Shown: positions 1 to 5,922 of the stretch, piece after piece
How positions within the stretch are numbered: the stretch's first letter is position 1
Layout: every line of letters starts with the position of its first letter
Source: Verrucomicrobiota bacterium
GTDB lineage: Bacteria; Verrucomicrobiota; Verrucomicrobiia; Opitutales; UBA953
NCBI GenBank assembly: GCA_005798925.1
Contig: SYID01000084.1
Span: 1 to 9,019 of the forward strand
Direction: 5' to 3'
Length of the DNA stretch: 9,019 nucleotides
Program-made: the position numbers and the translations under genes
The notes under the pieces: model-generated
Told to the model about the DNA's origin: nothing
Database searches by the model: none
What the model saw: only the letters and a program-made list of their open reading frames with translations

Positions 1-13
1 GACCCCATGCTCA

Positions 14-961
14 TCAGGCTCCGCGGGAGATCCAGCGGTAGGCTTCGAGCGAATTACGCCAGAAGAAGCGCTCGCGTTCCTCCGCGGAGCGCCCGGCGTA
101 ATAATCCGCGACGAGCCCGAAGACGTCCGCATAGCGCGCGCCTTTGTCGGAGACGGGCCAGTTGCTGGCATACAAGACACGCGTCGGTCCGAAGGAGGCC
201 GTGACATGGTCGAGCGTCGGCCGGTAGGTCGCCACATCCGTCGGCGCCGCGCCCTGCGGGGTCTTCAAGGGTTCGACGAGGCCCGAGAGCTTGCAGTAGA
301 CGTTCGGCTCGGCCCCCAGGCACCGCATGCCTTCGCGCCAGGCGAGGTCCGGAGCCTGCGGATCTCGGACGTTGCCGACGTGATCGACGACAATGCGCAG
401 CCGGGGGTAAGCGCGCGCGAGCCGGACGGCGCCCGTGAAATCGCCGAGCCCATTGATGTCCAAGGTCAGGCCATGGTCGGTGAGCAGGCCCAGATGACGG
501 GCGAAGACCGGGTCGGTGAGCTCTCCGCTCAGTTTGTCCGCCGGGACGCGGATGCCGCGGAAGAGCGGGTGGGCGGCAAGACGGCGCAGATGTCCGGCAA
601 AGGAGCCCTCGGCTGGCCGGAGATTGCCGACGAAGCCCACGATGCACGGATGCTCGTCGGCGAGACGCAGGATCCAGTCGTTGTCCTGCGGCCAGGCGCT
701 CGCTTCGACCACCACCGTCTCGCGGATGCCATGCGGCGCGGCGACCTGCTGCCAGTCAGGCGGGAGCACCGTGCGGTCGAGGAAGCTGCCCTTGGGCGGC
801 CACGGCACGCCCTGACCTCGGGTCGGATCGTAGAAGTGCGTGTGGGTGTCGACGATACGGGTCGCGGTCGGCCGGCTCGCGCAGCCGACGGAGAGCGCGG
901 CGGCGCCTGTCGCGCCGAGCAAAGCGCGCAGGAAGGTCCGGCGGTCAGGATTACGAGGCAT
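14..961 (-). CDS. Tat-exported amidohydrolase, COG3618 (L-fuconolactonase-like)
   Basis: This 315-aa protein is a metal-dependent TIM-barrel hydrolase of the Amidohydro_2/COG3618 group, whose characterised members open sugar lactones such as L-fuconolactone. The N-terminus has a twin-arginine motif (DRRTFLR, residues 6-12) and a hydrophobic stretch ending SVGC (Cys27), so it is probably Tat-exported and perhaps lipid-anchored, although Ser at -3 is a poor lipobox. The first strand carries VDTHTHF (37-43, His40 and His42). VVDHVGN (191-197) holds His194, VYCKLSGL (221-228) is typical of the family, and YASNWPV (264-270) takes the place of the usual GSDWPV, with Asn at 267. The length is close to the family norm plus a signal. 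No Shine-Dalgarno sequence precedes the ATG, which is chosen because the export signal begins there. The gene starts 60 nt after the glycosidase-like lipoprotein, so they may share a transcript. The family is fairly sure; the substrate is unknown. Confidence 0.85.
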   Translation of the reverse strand: MPRNPDRRTFLRALLGATGAAALSVGCASRPTATRIVDTHTHFYDPTRGQGVPWPPKGSFLDRTVLPPDWQQVAAPHGIRETVVVEASAWPQDNDWILRLADEHPCIVGFVGNLRPAEGSFAGHLRRLAAHPLFRGIRVPADKLSGELTDPVFARHLGLLTDHGLTLDINGLGDFTGAVRLARAYPRLRIVVDHVGNVRDPQAPDLAWREGMRCLGAEPNVYCKLSGLVEPLKTPQGAAPTDVATYRPTLDHVTASFGPTRVLYASNWPVSDKGARYADVFGLVADYYAGRSAEERERFFWRNSLEAYRWISRGA

Positions 962-1021
962 GCCGGCAGGATGGAGCGGAATCCAAAGAGGGCAACCGGA
1001 GGTTCGCCTGGACCCTTGTCA

Positions 1022-2590
1022 TCAATTCCGCCGCACGCTGCAACGCAGGTCCGTCCACGCATCCGGCTTGGCTCCCTTGACGGGCGTCACTTCCACTTCG
1101 TTGCGTCCGGCGCGCAGGTCTTCCGCTCGCAGCTCGTAGCTCAGCCAGTTGCCGGCTTCGGCTCCGGGCAGGTCGAGTCGTCGGCCGTTGATCCTCACCT
1201 CAAGGACGGCCGGGTCGGACGGATTCTTGGTCTGGATATGAAGGCGCGCCTTCTTTCCTTTCATGTCGGTCTCATTCGCGTAAAAGGCCGTCTTCGCCGT
1301 CTCCCCCGGCCTGAGCACGATGGGTTTGCCGGGGTTGAGATGCGCGGTCTGCACGTAGCCGGCGTAGGGCAGGCTGTTGCCTGCGGCCACGCCGGCGCCC
1401 CGCACGCTCGCGAAGTAATCCTTATCGAGCCCGTCCAACGTCCGCATGTCGCCGAGCTCCCGCCAGATCGCGCTGCGGGGGTCGAAGGAGTTGAAGACGT
1501 ACACGCCGTCGGCCCCCGCCTGCCAGGCCGCCGCGGCCCGCCCGCGGTAGCTCTGCACGGTCTGACGCAGGGCCTTGGCGGCGCCGTCGCGGACGCGCGA
1601 TTCGTCCAGGGAAGGGTAGACTTTGAGTCCGTAGCGGTGGCCGAGCTCCACGCTACGCCGCCAGTCGTTGAGACGGAAGTATCCGCTGGGCATGTAGATG
1701 TCGATCAGGCCCTCGGCCATCCAGCGCTCGAGATCCAGGCCGATGTCACGGCAGTATTCGACGGAGTCGGGCAACCGCACGGCCAGCAGGTAGGGCCGGC
1801 CGCGCCGCAGGCCCTCGGTCTCGGTCATCGTCCGGATGCGGCGGACCATGTCGGTCATGAGCGCGCGTTCCGCGTCGTCGCAGGCGACGCCGGCCATGGC
1901 CGCCCGGCGGAAGAACACGGGGTGACGGAAGAAGTCCAGTTCGACGCCGTCGACGTCGTAGTTGCGGCAGACTTCCTCGACGTACCGGAACGCGAGCTCC
2001 CGCACGGACTCCTGGGTGTAGTCGATCGCGGTCCACGCCCCGAACTTCGGCTTCTTCGCCGCGGTCCCGATCATGTATTCGGGATGCTCGGTCTTGAGCC
2101 GGTTGGCGCGCAGCATGACCGGGCCGTAGTCGGCGCCTGATCCGTCATGCGTGTCGTTCATACGGAAGGACCAGAAGACCTCGATGCCATGCTTGCGTCC
2201 GAAGTCCGTCATGACCTTCAGGGGGTCGGTGCCGGCCGCGAGGAGCTCGGCGGTGCGATTGGTCGAGAACATCGCCTCCTTGGTCGTGAAGACCTGCCCG
2301 ACCTTGGTGTCGTGCGTGAACATCCCGAACCCGGAGCTCCAGGTGCAATAGGAGATGCAGTCGACCTGGCTGCCGACCAGGCCCGTCGTGCGCAGCCTGA
2401 GGAAGGCCTCGGGCGAAACGTCTTCGGCCTTGTAGACGGGCTCGTTGCCGTCGTTGTTGAAGATGATGCGGCGCGGGCGGTCCAGCGCGGCCTTCCTCGC
2501 CGCGCGTAGTTCGGTGAGGGCGTCGGCGGGAGCGTCCGCGCAACCGGTGATGACGCAGAGCACGGCGCAGCAAAGCAGGAGGGGTCTCAT
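1022..2590 (-). CDS. Glycosidase-like TIM-barrel lipoprotein (GHL10/family 10-like)
   Basis: This is a 522-aa exported protein. Residues 1-17 form a lipoprotein signal with a good lipobox (ITGC, Cys17). Residues 40-390 read as a glycosidase-type TIM barrel: RIIFNNDGNE (41-50) on the first strand, FWSFRMNDTHD (139-149), AWTAIDY (185-191), and the likely catalytic loop DGVELDFFRHP (214-224) with Glu217 and Asp219. IDIYMPSGY and GLKVYPSLDE form later strands, and GADGVYVFNSF closes the barrel. Residues from about 415 to 522 look like a beta-sandwich accessory domain (VLRPGETAKTAFYANETD, then LEVRINGRRL). The pattern resembles the hypothetical glycoside hydrolase families (GHL10 and similar) common in Verrucomicrobia, Planctomycetes and Bacteroidetes. 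The family is assigned from these motifs only and the substrate is unknown. The start is fixed by the signal peptide; I see no Shine-Dalgarno sequence. It follows the GH128-like gene after 189 nt and precedes the amidohydrolase by 60 nt. Confidence 0.75.
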   Translation of the reverse strand: MRPLLLCCAVLCVITGCADAPADALTELRAARKAALDRPRRIIFNNDGNEPVYKAEDVSPEAFLRLRTTGLVGSQVDCISYCTWSSGFGMFTHDTKVGQVFTTKEAMFSTNRTAELLAAGTDPLKVMTDFGRKHGIEVFWSFRMNDTHDGSGADYGPVMLRANRLKTEHPEYMIGTAAKKPKFGAWTAIDYTQESVRELAFRYVEEVCRNYDVDGVELDFFRHPVFFRRAAMAGVACDDAERALMTDMVRRIRTMTETEGLRRGRPYLLAVRLPDSVEYCRDIGLDLERWMAEGLIDIYMPSGYFRLNDWRRSVELGHRYGLKVYPSLDESRVRDGAAKALRQTVQSYRGRAAAAWQAGADGVYVFNSFDPRSAIWRELGDMRTLDGLDKDYFASVRGAGVAAGNSLPYAGYVQTAHLNPGKPIVLRPGETAKTAFYANETDMKGKKARLHIQTKNPSDPAVLEVRINGRRLDLPGAEAGNWLSYELRAEDLRAGRNEVEVTPVKGAKPDAWTDLRCSVRRN

Positions 2591-2682
2591 GGGCTGACCG
2601 TGATTCTCGGGCCACCGCCCCGGAAGACAACGAACCTCTGCTTATCCGCACACGTTCGCCCGAAAAAGACGGTACGATCGAA

Positions 2683-2774
2683 GGGGTCAGGCCGTACCCT
2701 GCCGCGGGGCGTAACTAAAAACGCCATGAAAGCGCGAATTGAGTTACGCCGAGCTTAGGGTACGGCCTGACCCC
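2683..2774. repeat. 92-nt interrupted inverted repeat (MITE/REP-like)
   Basis: The outer arms are a perfect 18-bp inverted repeat: GGGGTCAGGCCGTACCCT at 2683-2700 and its complement at 2757-2774. Inside them is a second 9-bp pair, GGCGTAACT at 2708-2716 and AGTTACGCC at 2742-2750. The centre is an A-rich loop of about 25 nt. It begins only 5 nt beyond the GH128-like stop codon. There is no T-tract, so it is not a classical terminator, although it could stall transcription or protect the mRNA 3' end. The length and terminal repeats suit a small non-autonomous mobile element. The outer arm GGGGTCAGGCC is unrelated to the GTAG hairpins elsewhere in the window. Confidence 0.75.
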
Positions 2775-2779
2775 GTGCC

Positions 2780-3562
2780 TCAGGCTCCCGCGTCGCGGTA
2801 GATCTCGCCGAGCTTGGTGAGGGCGCCGTCCCTGAGGAGCGCGGCCTTGCCGTCCTTGGGGTTGAAATAGGCGTAGCGTTCGACGAAGCGATGACGCTCC
2901 ATGGCCTTGAGCGCGCCGCGGAGGAACTGGGCGTGTCCGTTGTCGTCGGCCTTGGTGAACATGGCGTTGAACTCGGTGACCCAGATCGGCCGGCGATACG
3001 CGGCGTAGAGTTCTTTCAGCCAGTCCTCGAAGGCCGCGGGGTCGGCGCTGCGGTACCAATGGGCGGCGATGAAGTCGACCGTCAGCTTCTTACGCTGGGC
3101 CTGCTCCATGAACTCACGCATCCATGCGCTGCCGAGGCCGTCGGACGACACCCCGGGCGAACCGAGCCGGAGCTTCTTCTCGCGGGCGACCGCCGCCATC
3201 GCCGGCCAGGCCGCGACGGCTTCTTCGACCGTGAGGTTGCCCTGGGTGTCTCGTTCGGGTTCGTTCAGGCCCAGGAGGTGCTTGGCCGTCGGGTCCCTCA
3301 TCAGCGCGAGCTCGGTGTCCGGCACGGGGCGGCGATGGCCTTTCACCATCGGGACGAATTCATAGCCCGGGGTGCTTTCCCCTTGGCAGGTCCAGGTGTA
3401 CCACCATGCGCAGCCGAACTGTTTTTCGGATTCCGGGCGGTTGCCCGCCCAGCCTTTTTTCGGCGACCGCTTCGCGGGACGGTCCGCCGCGAGGCTCGCG
3501 AAGGGTGCGAACGCGGCGCCGGTGGCGAGGAGGCGGAGGGCGTCGCGGCGGTTGAGGGGCAT
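2780..3562 (-). CDS. GH128-like (Asl1-type) exported glycoside hydrolase
   Basis: This 260-aa enzyme matches the Asl1-like glycosyl hydrolase catalytic domain (PF11790, CAZy GH128), a compact TIM barrel whose characterised members cut beta-1,3-glucans. The N-terminus NRRDALRLLATGAAF (4-18) is Tat-like, with probable cleavage near SLA-AD (24-27). The mature protein shows KGWAGN (36-41), an aromatic stretch WWYTWTCQG (53-61), the acid/base motif LLGLNEPE (97-104, Glu101), IAAHWY (165-170) and the nucleophile motif IWVTEFN (193-199, Glu197). AYFNP (231-235) lies on the last strand. Both catalytic glutamates are present, so it should be active. The open frame extends 39 codons upstream, but I chose the inner ATG because it starts the export signal and the extra residues translate intergenic repeat DNA. 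No Shine-Dalgarno sequence is seen. It is the first of three exported enzymes on this strand. Confidence 0.85.
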   Translation of the reverse strand: MPLNRRDALRLLATGAAFAPFASLAADRPAKRSPKKGWAGNRPESEKQFGCAWWYTWTCQGESTPGYEFVPMVKGHRRPVPDTELALMRDPTAKHLLGLNEPERDTQGNLTVEEAVAAWPAMAAVAREKKLRLGSPGVSSDGLGSAWMREFMEQAQRKKLTVDFIAAHWYRSADPAAFEDWLKELYAAYRRPIWVTEFNAMFTKADDNGHAQFLRGALKAMERHRFVERYAYFNPKDGKAALLRDGALTKLGEIYRDAGA

Positions 3563-3613
3563 GGGGTTCAACCTAGGGTGGGCGTCAGTGATGCCAAAGG
3601 TAAAAAGCCGCAA

Positions 3614-3643
3614 GGGGACACGCTGACACGGGGATACGTGGGC
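3614..3643. repeat. 30-nt intergenic repeat, diverged copy D
   Basis: This segment opens GGGGACACGCTGACACG and closes with ATACGTGGGC. It aligns without gaps to three copies of the same length at 7041-7070, 8061-8090 and 8107-8136, and is the most diverged of the four. All lie in gene-free DNA. Confidence 0.6.
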
Positions 3644-3673
3644 ATGAGGGCGATAGGACCAGAGGAAGAGGCA

Positions 3674-3721
3674 GTGCAAAGGTGCAACTGCGGCTAAGCC
3701 GCGTGCAAAAGTGCAAAGGTG
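3674..3721. repeat. Paired GTGCAAAGGTG 11-mers upstream of the GH128-like gene
   Basis: Two exact copies of GTGCAAAGGTG lie at 3674-3684 and 3711-3721. An additional half-copy GTGCAAAA sits at 3703-3710, and a 13-nt palindrome (GCGGCT-A-AGCCGC, 3690-3702) lies in the middle. The same 11-mer occurs twice just upstream of glpQ (6945-6955 and 6961-6971). They could be operator sites or a simple low-complexity repeat; nothing in the sequence decides this. Confidence 0.55.
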
Positions 3722-3753
3722 GAGGCAGTCGTTTCAGGTGGCGGGTGGGGAAA

Positions 3754-3780
3754 CTTGAAGTCGCAAATTGCGACTTCAAG
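3754..3780. repeat. Perfect 13-bp inverted repeat with 1-nt centre
   Basis: The left arm CTTGAAGTCGCAA is mirrored exactly by its complement around a single A. It is not followed by a T-tract, and neither flanking gene ends here, so it is not an obvious terminator. It could be a cruciform, a protein-binding palindrome or the tip of a mobile repeat. It lies 7 nt before the hairpin cluster that starts at 3788. Confidence 0.8.
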
Positions 3781-3787
3781 GGGAGGG

Positions 3788-3810
3788 GTAGGGCCGCCGC
3801 AGGGCGGCCG
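3788..3810 (+). repeat. REP-like GTAG hairpin R1
   Basis: GTAG at 3788-3791 is followed by a perfect 7-bp stem GGCCGCC (3792-3798) / GGCGGCC (3803-3809) with loop GCAG. This is the layout of a REP element: a conserved tetranucleotide at the 5' foot of a palindrome. Confidence 0.65.
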
Positions 3811-3813
3811 AAG

Positions 3814-3838
3814 GTAGGGGCGTGGCTTCGCCGCGTCC
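3814..3838 (+). repeat. REP-like GTAG hairpin R2
   Basis: GTAG at 3814-3817 precedes an imperfect stem: GGCGTGGC (3819-3826), loop TTC, GCCGCGTCC (3830-3838), with one G-T pair and one bulged T. It lies 3 nt after R1 in the same orientation. Confidence 0.6.
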
Positions 3839-3852
3839 TCCTGTTGCGGAGT

Positions 3853-3874
3853 GCACGATGAACCGTGCCCCTAC
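3853..3874 (-). repeat. REP-like GTAG hairpin R3
   Basis: On the minus strand GTAG (3871-3874) leads into a short stem GCACG (3853-3857) / CGTGC (3864-3868). It is oriented opposite to R1 and R2, so the cluster resembles a BIME-type arrangement of inverted REPs. Confidence 0.55.
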
Positions 3875-3878
3875 CTGG

Positions 3879-3896
3879 GTTCGCCCTGCGGCGAAC
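3879..3896. repeat. Hairpin R4 lacking a clear GTAG foot
   Basis: A perfect 7-bp stem GTTCGCC (3879-3885) / GGCGAAC (3890-3896) closes a CTGC loop. Neither side has an intact GTAG. Like R1 it is followed by GAAGG, so it may be a degenerate relative. Confidence 0.5.
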
Positions 3897-3934
3897 GAAG
3901 GCAGCTAGGTCGTGACGCGGTCCCGATCCTACCC
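3896..3934 (-). repeat. REP-like element R5 and diverged direct repeat
   Basis: On the minus strand GTAG (3929-3932) is followed by a palindrome with one mismatch; on the plus strand this reads TCG-T-GAC, loop GCG, GTC-C-CGA at 3910-3926. The whole 39-nt segment recurs in diverged form at 4418-4458, so the Dabb gene is bracketed by direct copies. Confidence 0.6.
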
Positions 3935-3941
3935 AGATACA

Positions 3942-3971
3942 GCGGACGCGTCGCCGACGCGTCCCTACCTA
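3942..3971 (-). repeat. REP-like GTAG hairpin R6 (30-bp exact repeat, copy 1)
   Basis: On the minus strand GTAG (3965-3968) leads into a perfect 9-bp stem GGACGCGTC (3944-3952) / GACGCGTCC (3956-3964) around a 3-nt loop. All 30 bases from 3942 to 3971 recur exactly at 5845-5874, so it is clearly a dispersed repeat. It ends 37 nt upstream of the Dabb start codon. Confidence 0.8.
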
Positions 3972-4008
3972 GGGTTGACGAGAGCGCGGGAACTGGCTCC
4001 TTCGACGC

Positions 4009-4320
4009 ATGAGCTCTTATCGCCATATCGTGATCTTTAAATTCAAGGCCGATGCGTCGGCGGAGAAGGTCCGCGGGGTGATCGAGGCCTTCAAGGCGCT
4101 GCCGGCCAAGCTGCCCGCGATCCAGGCCTTCGAGTGGGGCACGAACGTGAGCCCCGAAGGGTTGGACCAAGGCTTCACCCACGTCTTCACGCTGACCTTC
4201 GCCTCGAAGGAGGCGCTCGAGAAGCAGTATCTCCACGAGCCGGCTCACCAGGAGTTCGTCGCCATGCTGGACGGAGTGCTGGAGAAGGCGCTCGTGGTGG
4301 ATTACGTCGCGGCGGCCTGA
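4009..4320 (+). CDS. Dabb-domain (stress-responsive A/B barrel) protein
   Basis: This 103-aa cytoplasmic protein is a complete single Dabb domain (PF07876), a dimeric ferredoxin-like alpha/beta barrel. The family hallmarks run in order: RHIVIFKFK (5-13), a helix with LPAKLPAIQAFEWG, NVSPEGLDQGFTHVFTLTF, the helix EALEKQYLHEPAH, and the closing strand LVVDYV. Members include plant stress proteins, and many bacterial ones have no known reaction; a few related alpha/beta barrels are enzymes. The function here cannot be stated. The ATG is the only sensible start and no Shine-Dalgarno sequence is apparent. It is monocistronic, with repeat-rich DNA on both sides. Confidence 0.9.
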   Translation: MSSYRHIVIFKFKADASAEKVRGVIEAFKALPAKLPAIQAFEWGTNVSPEGLDQGFTHVFTLTFASKEALEKQYLHEPAHQEFVAMLDGVLEKALVVDYVAAA

Positions 4321-4599
4321 GGGTGATGAGACGAAGGGTTGATCTGTTGGCCGGTTGGCCAGAGAATGGCGGAGTAGCGTTAGCGCGAGGATTTGAGGTC
4401 AGGAGGGCTCGTGGGACCGAAGGCACGGCAAGGTCGTGGCGCGGTCCCGACCCTGCCTAGCACATTGAATCATGCGGTCATCGGCGCTCCCAGGATGTGT
4501 TCCCAACCGCTAACCGCCAGTACCCGTTCTTGGGTTATGCCACTCTATGACAACCGGCCCCCTAGCCAGCCGGAAGGGTTTGGGTAGAGTAACCCTACC
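4321..4599. other. 279-nt spacer without a recognised gene
   Basis: This gap holds a short tandem duplication (GTTGGCCGGTTGGCC, near 4347), the diverged REP-like copy at 4418-4458 and, just before the next ATG, overlapping small inverted repeats: GGGTT/AACCC (4576-4580 and 4591-4595) and GGTAG/CTACC (4583-4587 and 4595-4599). The promoter of the 411-aa gene should be here, but I see no reliable -35/-10 pair. No terminator for the Dabb gene is evident. Confidence 0.7.
4418..4458 (-). repeat. REP-like element R5', diverged copy
   Basis: This aligns with 3896-3934 over about 40 nt, sharing GGTCGTG, then GCGGTCCCGA. The stem is kept by compensating pairing (GGC with GTC through a G-T pair), but the foot reads GCAG instead of GTAG on the minus strand. 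It looks like an aged copy. Confidence 0.6.
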
Positions 4600-5835
4600 A
4601 TGAGTTACGACATCGGCCCCAACGGCTTTCACGACGGAGAGTTCCCTGACTACGATCATTACGACGAGGACGCGAATCAGGACGCCCTCGGCAAACTCTG
4701 CGACAATCCGGCCTATCTGGTGGTGGGGGCGGACGACGACCTAGTGGACAATCTTCCTGGCTGGGTCGAGGATCTGATCACGGACCACGAGTACCTCGCC
4801 GGGCAAGCGGAGAAGATCGGCTTGGAGCCGTCCTTCTTTCTTACGGTTCCCGACCGAGGCAGCAACTCGGAGCTGCGGGATTTCCTAGGCGAATTAGGTT
4901 TCACGGTCGACTCCAGTTATGTCGAGCGCGGCCCAGGGTCTTCGATAGATGGCGTGGTCTTCGTCCGTAAGGCCAAGATTCCGTCTCTGGAGCGGAAGGC
5001 GGCTCGTAGGCTGCATCAGGCGAGGAAGGCCATAGTCAAAGCGGCCCGTAAGCATCTTAAGCCCGGCAGAATCAAGTCTGACCAAGTGCATGAGGAGCTG
5101 GCCCGCCTGGTGAGCGTCGCCCAGTTGGGCGACAAGGAGTTCCGCGACAAGCTGGACACTCTCCATGAGAAGGATGAGGAGATCGCCCACCTCAGGGAAC
5201 TTTTGAGCGACAGCAACGCCGGCCGGGCGCGGGCAGAAGGCGAGGCCAAGGAGGCCAAGTCCAAGCTTGTCGGCGAAAATAGACGCATCCGCGACTGGGT
5301 CCAAAGCGCGCAGACGCTCTCGGATCGTTACGCGGCGTGGACCTTGGCCGTGGCCGCCGAGTTCGACATCACCATCCGGGGTCCGCTGCTCAAGCTGCCC
5401 GATGGTCGTGCCTTCGTTGTCGGCCATATCTTCGGGCAAGACCTCGAGAAATCTCTGCCTGACGCCGAGCCCGCCCTTAAGTCTTTAGAGCCCGCCGCCA
5501 CTTGGCTGAGGATTGAGAATCGGGTGAGGCGGGGCATGAGCAGCATCGGCGCCCTGACTTGGAACGAGGCTACGGAGCATTTCGCTCATCGGCTGACTTG
5601 GGGTCAGGTCTGGTGGATCATCCTCGGCCGCGAGCATGCTCGCTTCCCGGTACGGCTATTCCGTTATGAGCAATTGAAGCAACCAGACGGCAGCTTCCGA
5701 GGCTTCGTCGAGAAGAGCATCTTTGAGGACGAAAATCTGGGGCTGGCCGCCGAACAGGTCGTCCGCTGGAAGCAGTTGCTCAAAGAGCACTGGGGTGCGG
5801 GCCTGGATCTACGTGAAAGACCGCCCGGGTTGTAG
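4600..5835 (+). CDS. Unrecognised 411-aa coiled-coil protein
   Basis: I do not recognise this protein. It has no signal peptide or membrane segment, so it should be cytoplasmic. Residues 1-35 are strongly acidic (many Asp/Glu, DYDHYDEDANQD). About 36-125 look like a small alpha/beta domain (AYLVVGADDD, FFLTVPDRGS, DGVVFVRKA). Residues 126-240 are long, highly charged helices rich in Lys, Arg and Glu, with coiled-coil character from about 160 to 230. About 241-411 form a second domain with conserved-looking Trp residues (LTWGQVWWIILGREHARFP, 332-350). The gene uses TTA at Leu99 and Leu296 and CTA at Leu48, 96, 353 and 404, codons I do not see in the two barrel genes. It stands alone, flanked by palindromic repeats: one ends about 140 nt before it and another starts 10 nt after its stop. 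Length, in-frame integrity and composition support a real gene. Horizontal acquisition is inferred. I assign no function. Confidence 0.75.
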   Translation: MSYDIGPNGFHDGEFPDYDHYDEDANQDALGKLCDNPAYLVVGADDDLVDNLPGWVEDLITDHEYLAGQAEKIGLEPSFFLTVPDRGSNSELRDFLGELGFTVDSSYVERGPGSSIDGVVFVRKAKIPSLERKAARRLHQARKAIVKAARKHLKPGRIKSDQVHEELARLVSVAQLGDKEFRDKLDTLHEKDEEIAHLRELLSDSNAGRARAEGEAKEAKSKLVGENRRIRDWVQSAQTLSDRYAAWTLAVAAEFDITIRGPLLKLPDGRAFVVGHIFGQDLEKSLPDAEPALKSLEPAATWLRIENRVRRGMSSIGALTWNEATEHFAHRLTWGQVWWIILGREHARFPVRLFRYEQLKQPDGSFRGFVEKSIFEDENLGLAAEQVVRWKQLLKEHWGAGLDLRERPPGL

Positions 5836-5844
5836 TGGCCAGAG

Positions 5845-5874
5845 GCGGACGCGTCGCCGACGCGTCCCTACCTA
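5845..5874 (-). repeat. REP-like GTAG hairpin R7 (30-bp exact repeat, copy 2)
   Basis: Identical to 3942-3971 over 30 nt: 9-bp stem GGACGCGTC (5847-5855) / GACGCGTCC (5859-5867), with minus-strand GTAG at 5868-5871. It starts 10 nt after the stop codon of the 411-aa gene. Confidence 0.8.
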
Positions 5875-5885
5875 AGCGACAACTA

Positions 5886-5910
5886 GGGCAGCACGCGGTG
5901 CTGCCCCTAC
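5886..5910 (-). repeat. REP-like GTAG hairpin R8
   Basis: A perfect 9-bp stem GGGCAGCAC (5886-5894) / GTGCTGCCC (5898-5906) with loop GCG follows minus-strand GTAG (5907-5910). It has the same geometry and orientation as R7 but an unrelated stem sequence. Confidence 0.75.
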
Positions 5911-5922
5911 CAAGAGACCGGC

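Larger units (their letters stand above)
3563..4008. other. 446-nt gene-free repeat-rich spacer
   Basis: No credible gene lies here; open frames across it translate low-complexity repeats. From left to right it holds one member of a 30-nt repeat family (3614-3643), two copies of the 11-mer GTGCAAAGGTG (3674-3684 and 3711-3721) around a palindrome GCGGCT-A-AGCCGC (3690-3702), a perfect 13-bp inverted repeat (3754-3780), then six hairpin elements between 3788 and 3968. The promoters of the divergent GH128-like and Dabb genes must lie here, but I cannot point to convincing -35/-10 pairs. Confidence 0.85.

Noticed and set aside
1..13. GACCCC at the window edge as the end of another copy of the 18-bp repeat
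   Set aside because: Six bases are too few to support this.
206..2140. A 644-codon open frame on the plus strand
   Set aside because: It runs opposite two well-supported minus-strand genes, has the Arg/Gly/Val/His-rich composition of an antisense shadow in GC-rich DNA, and shows no domain.
3563..3679. A 39-residue extension of the GH128-like protein
   Set aside because: It translates spacer DNA including a dispersed repeat, and precedes the Tat-like signal.
3788..3971. The hairpin cluster as integron attC sites or a CRISPR array
   Set aside because: The hairpins vary in sequence and spacing, lack the attC core boxes and regular spacers, and no integrase or cas gene is present. The GTAG foot fits REPs better.
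4530..4553. A sigma70-like promoter (TTGGGT / TATGAC) before the 411-aa gene
   Set aside because: The spacing between the two boxes is about 10 nt, far too short, and no better pair was found.
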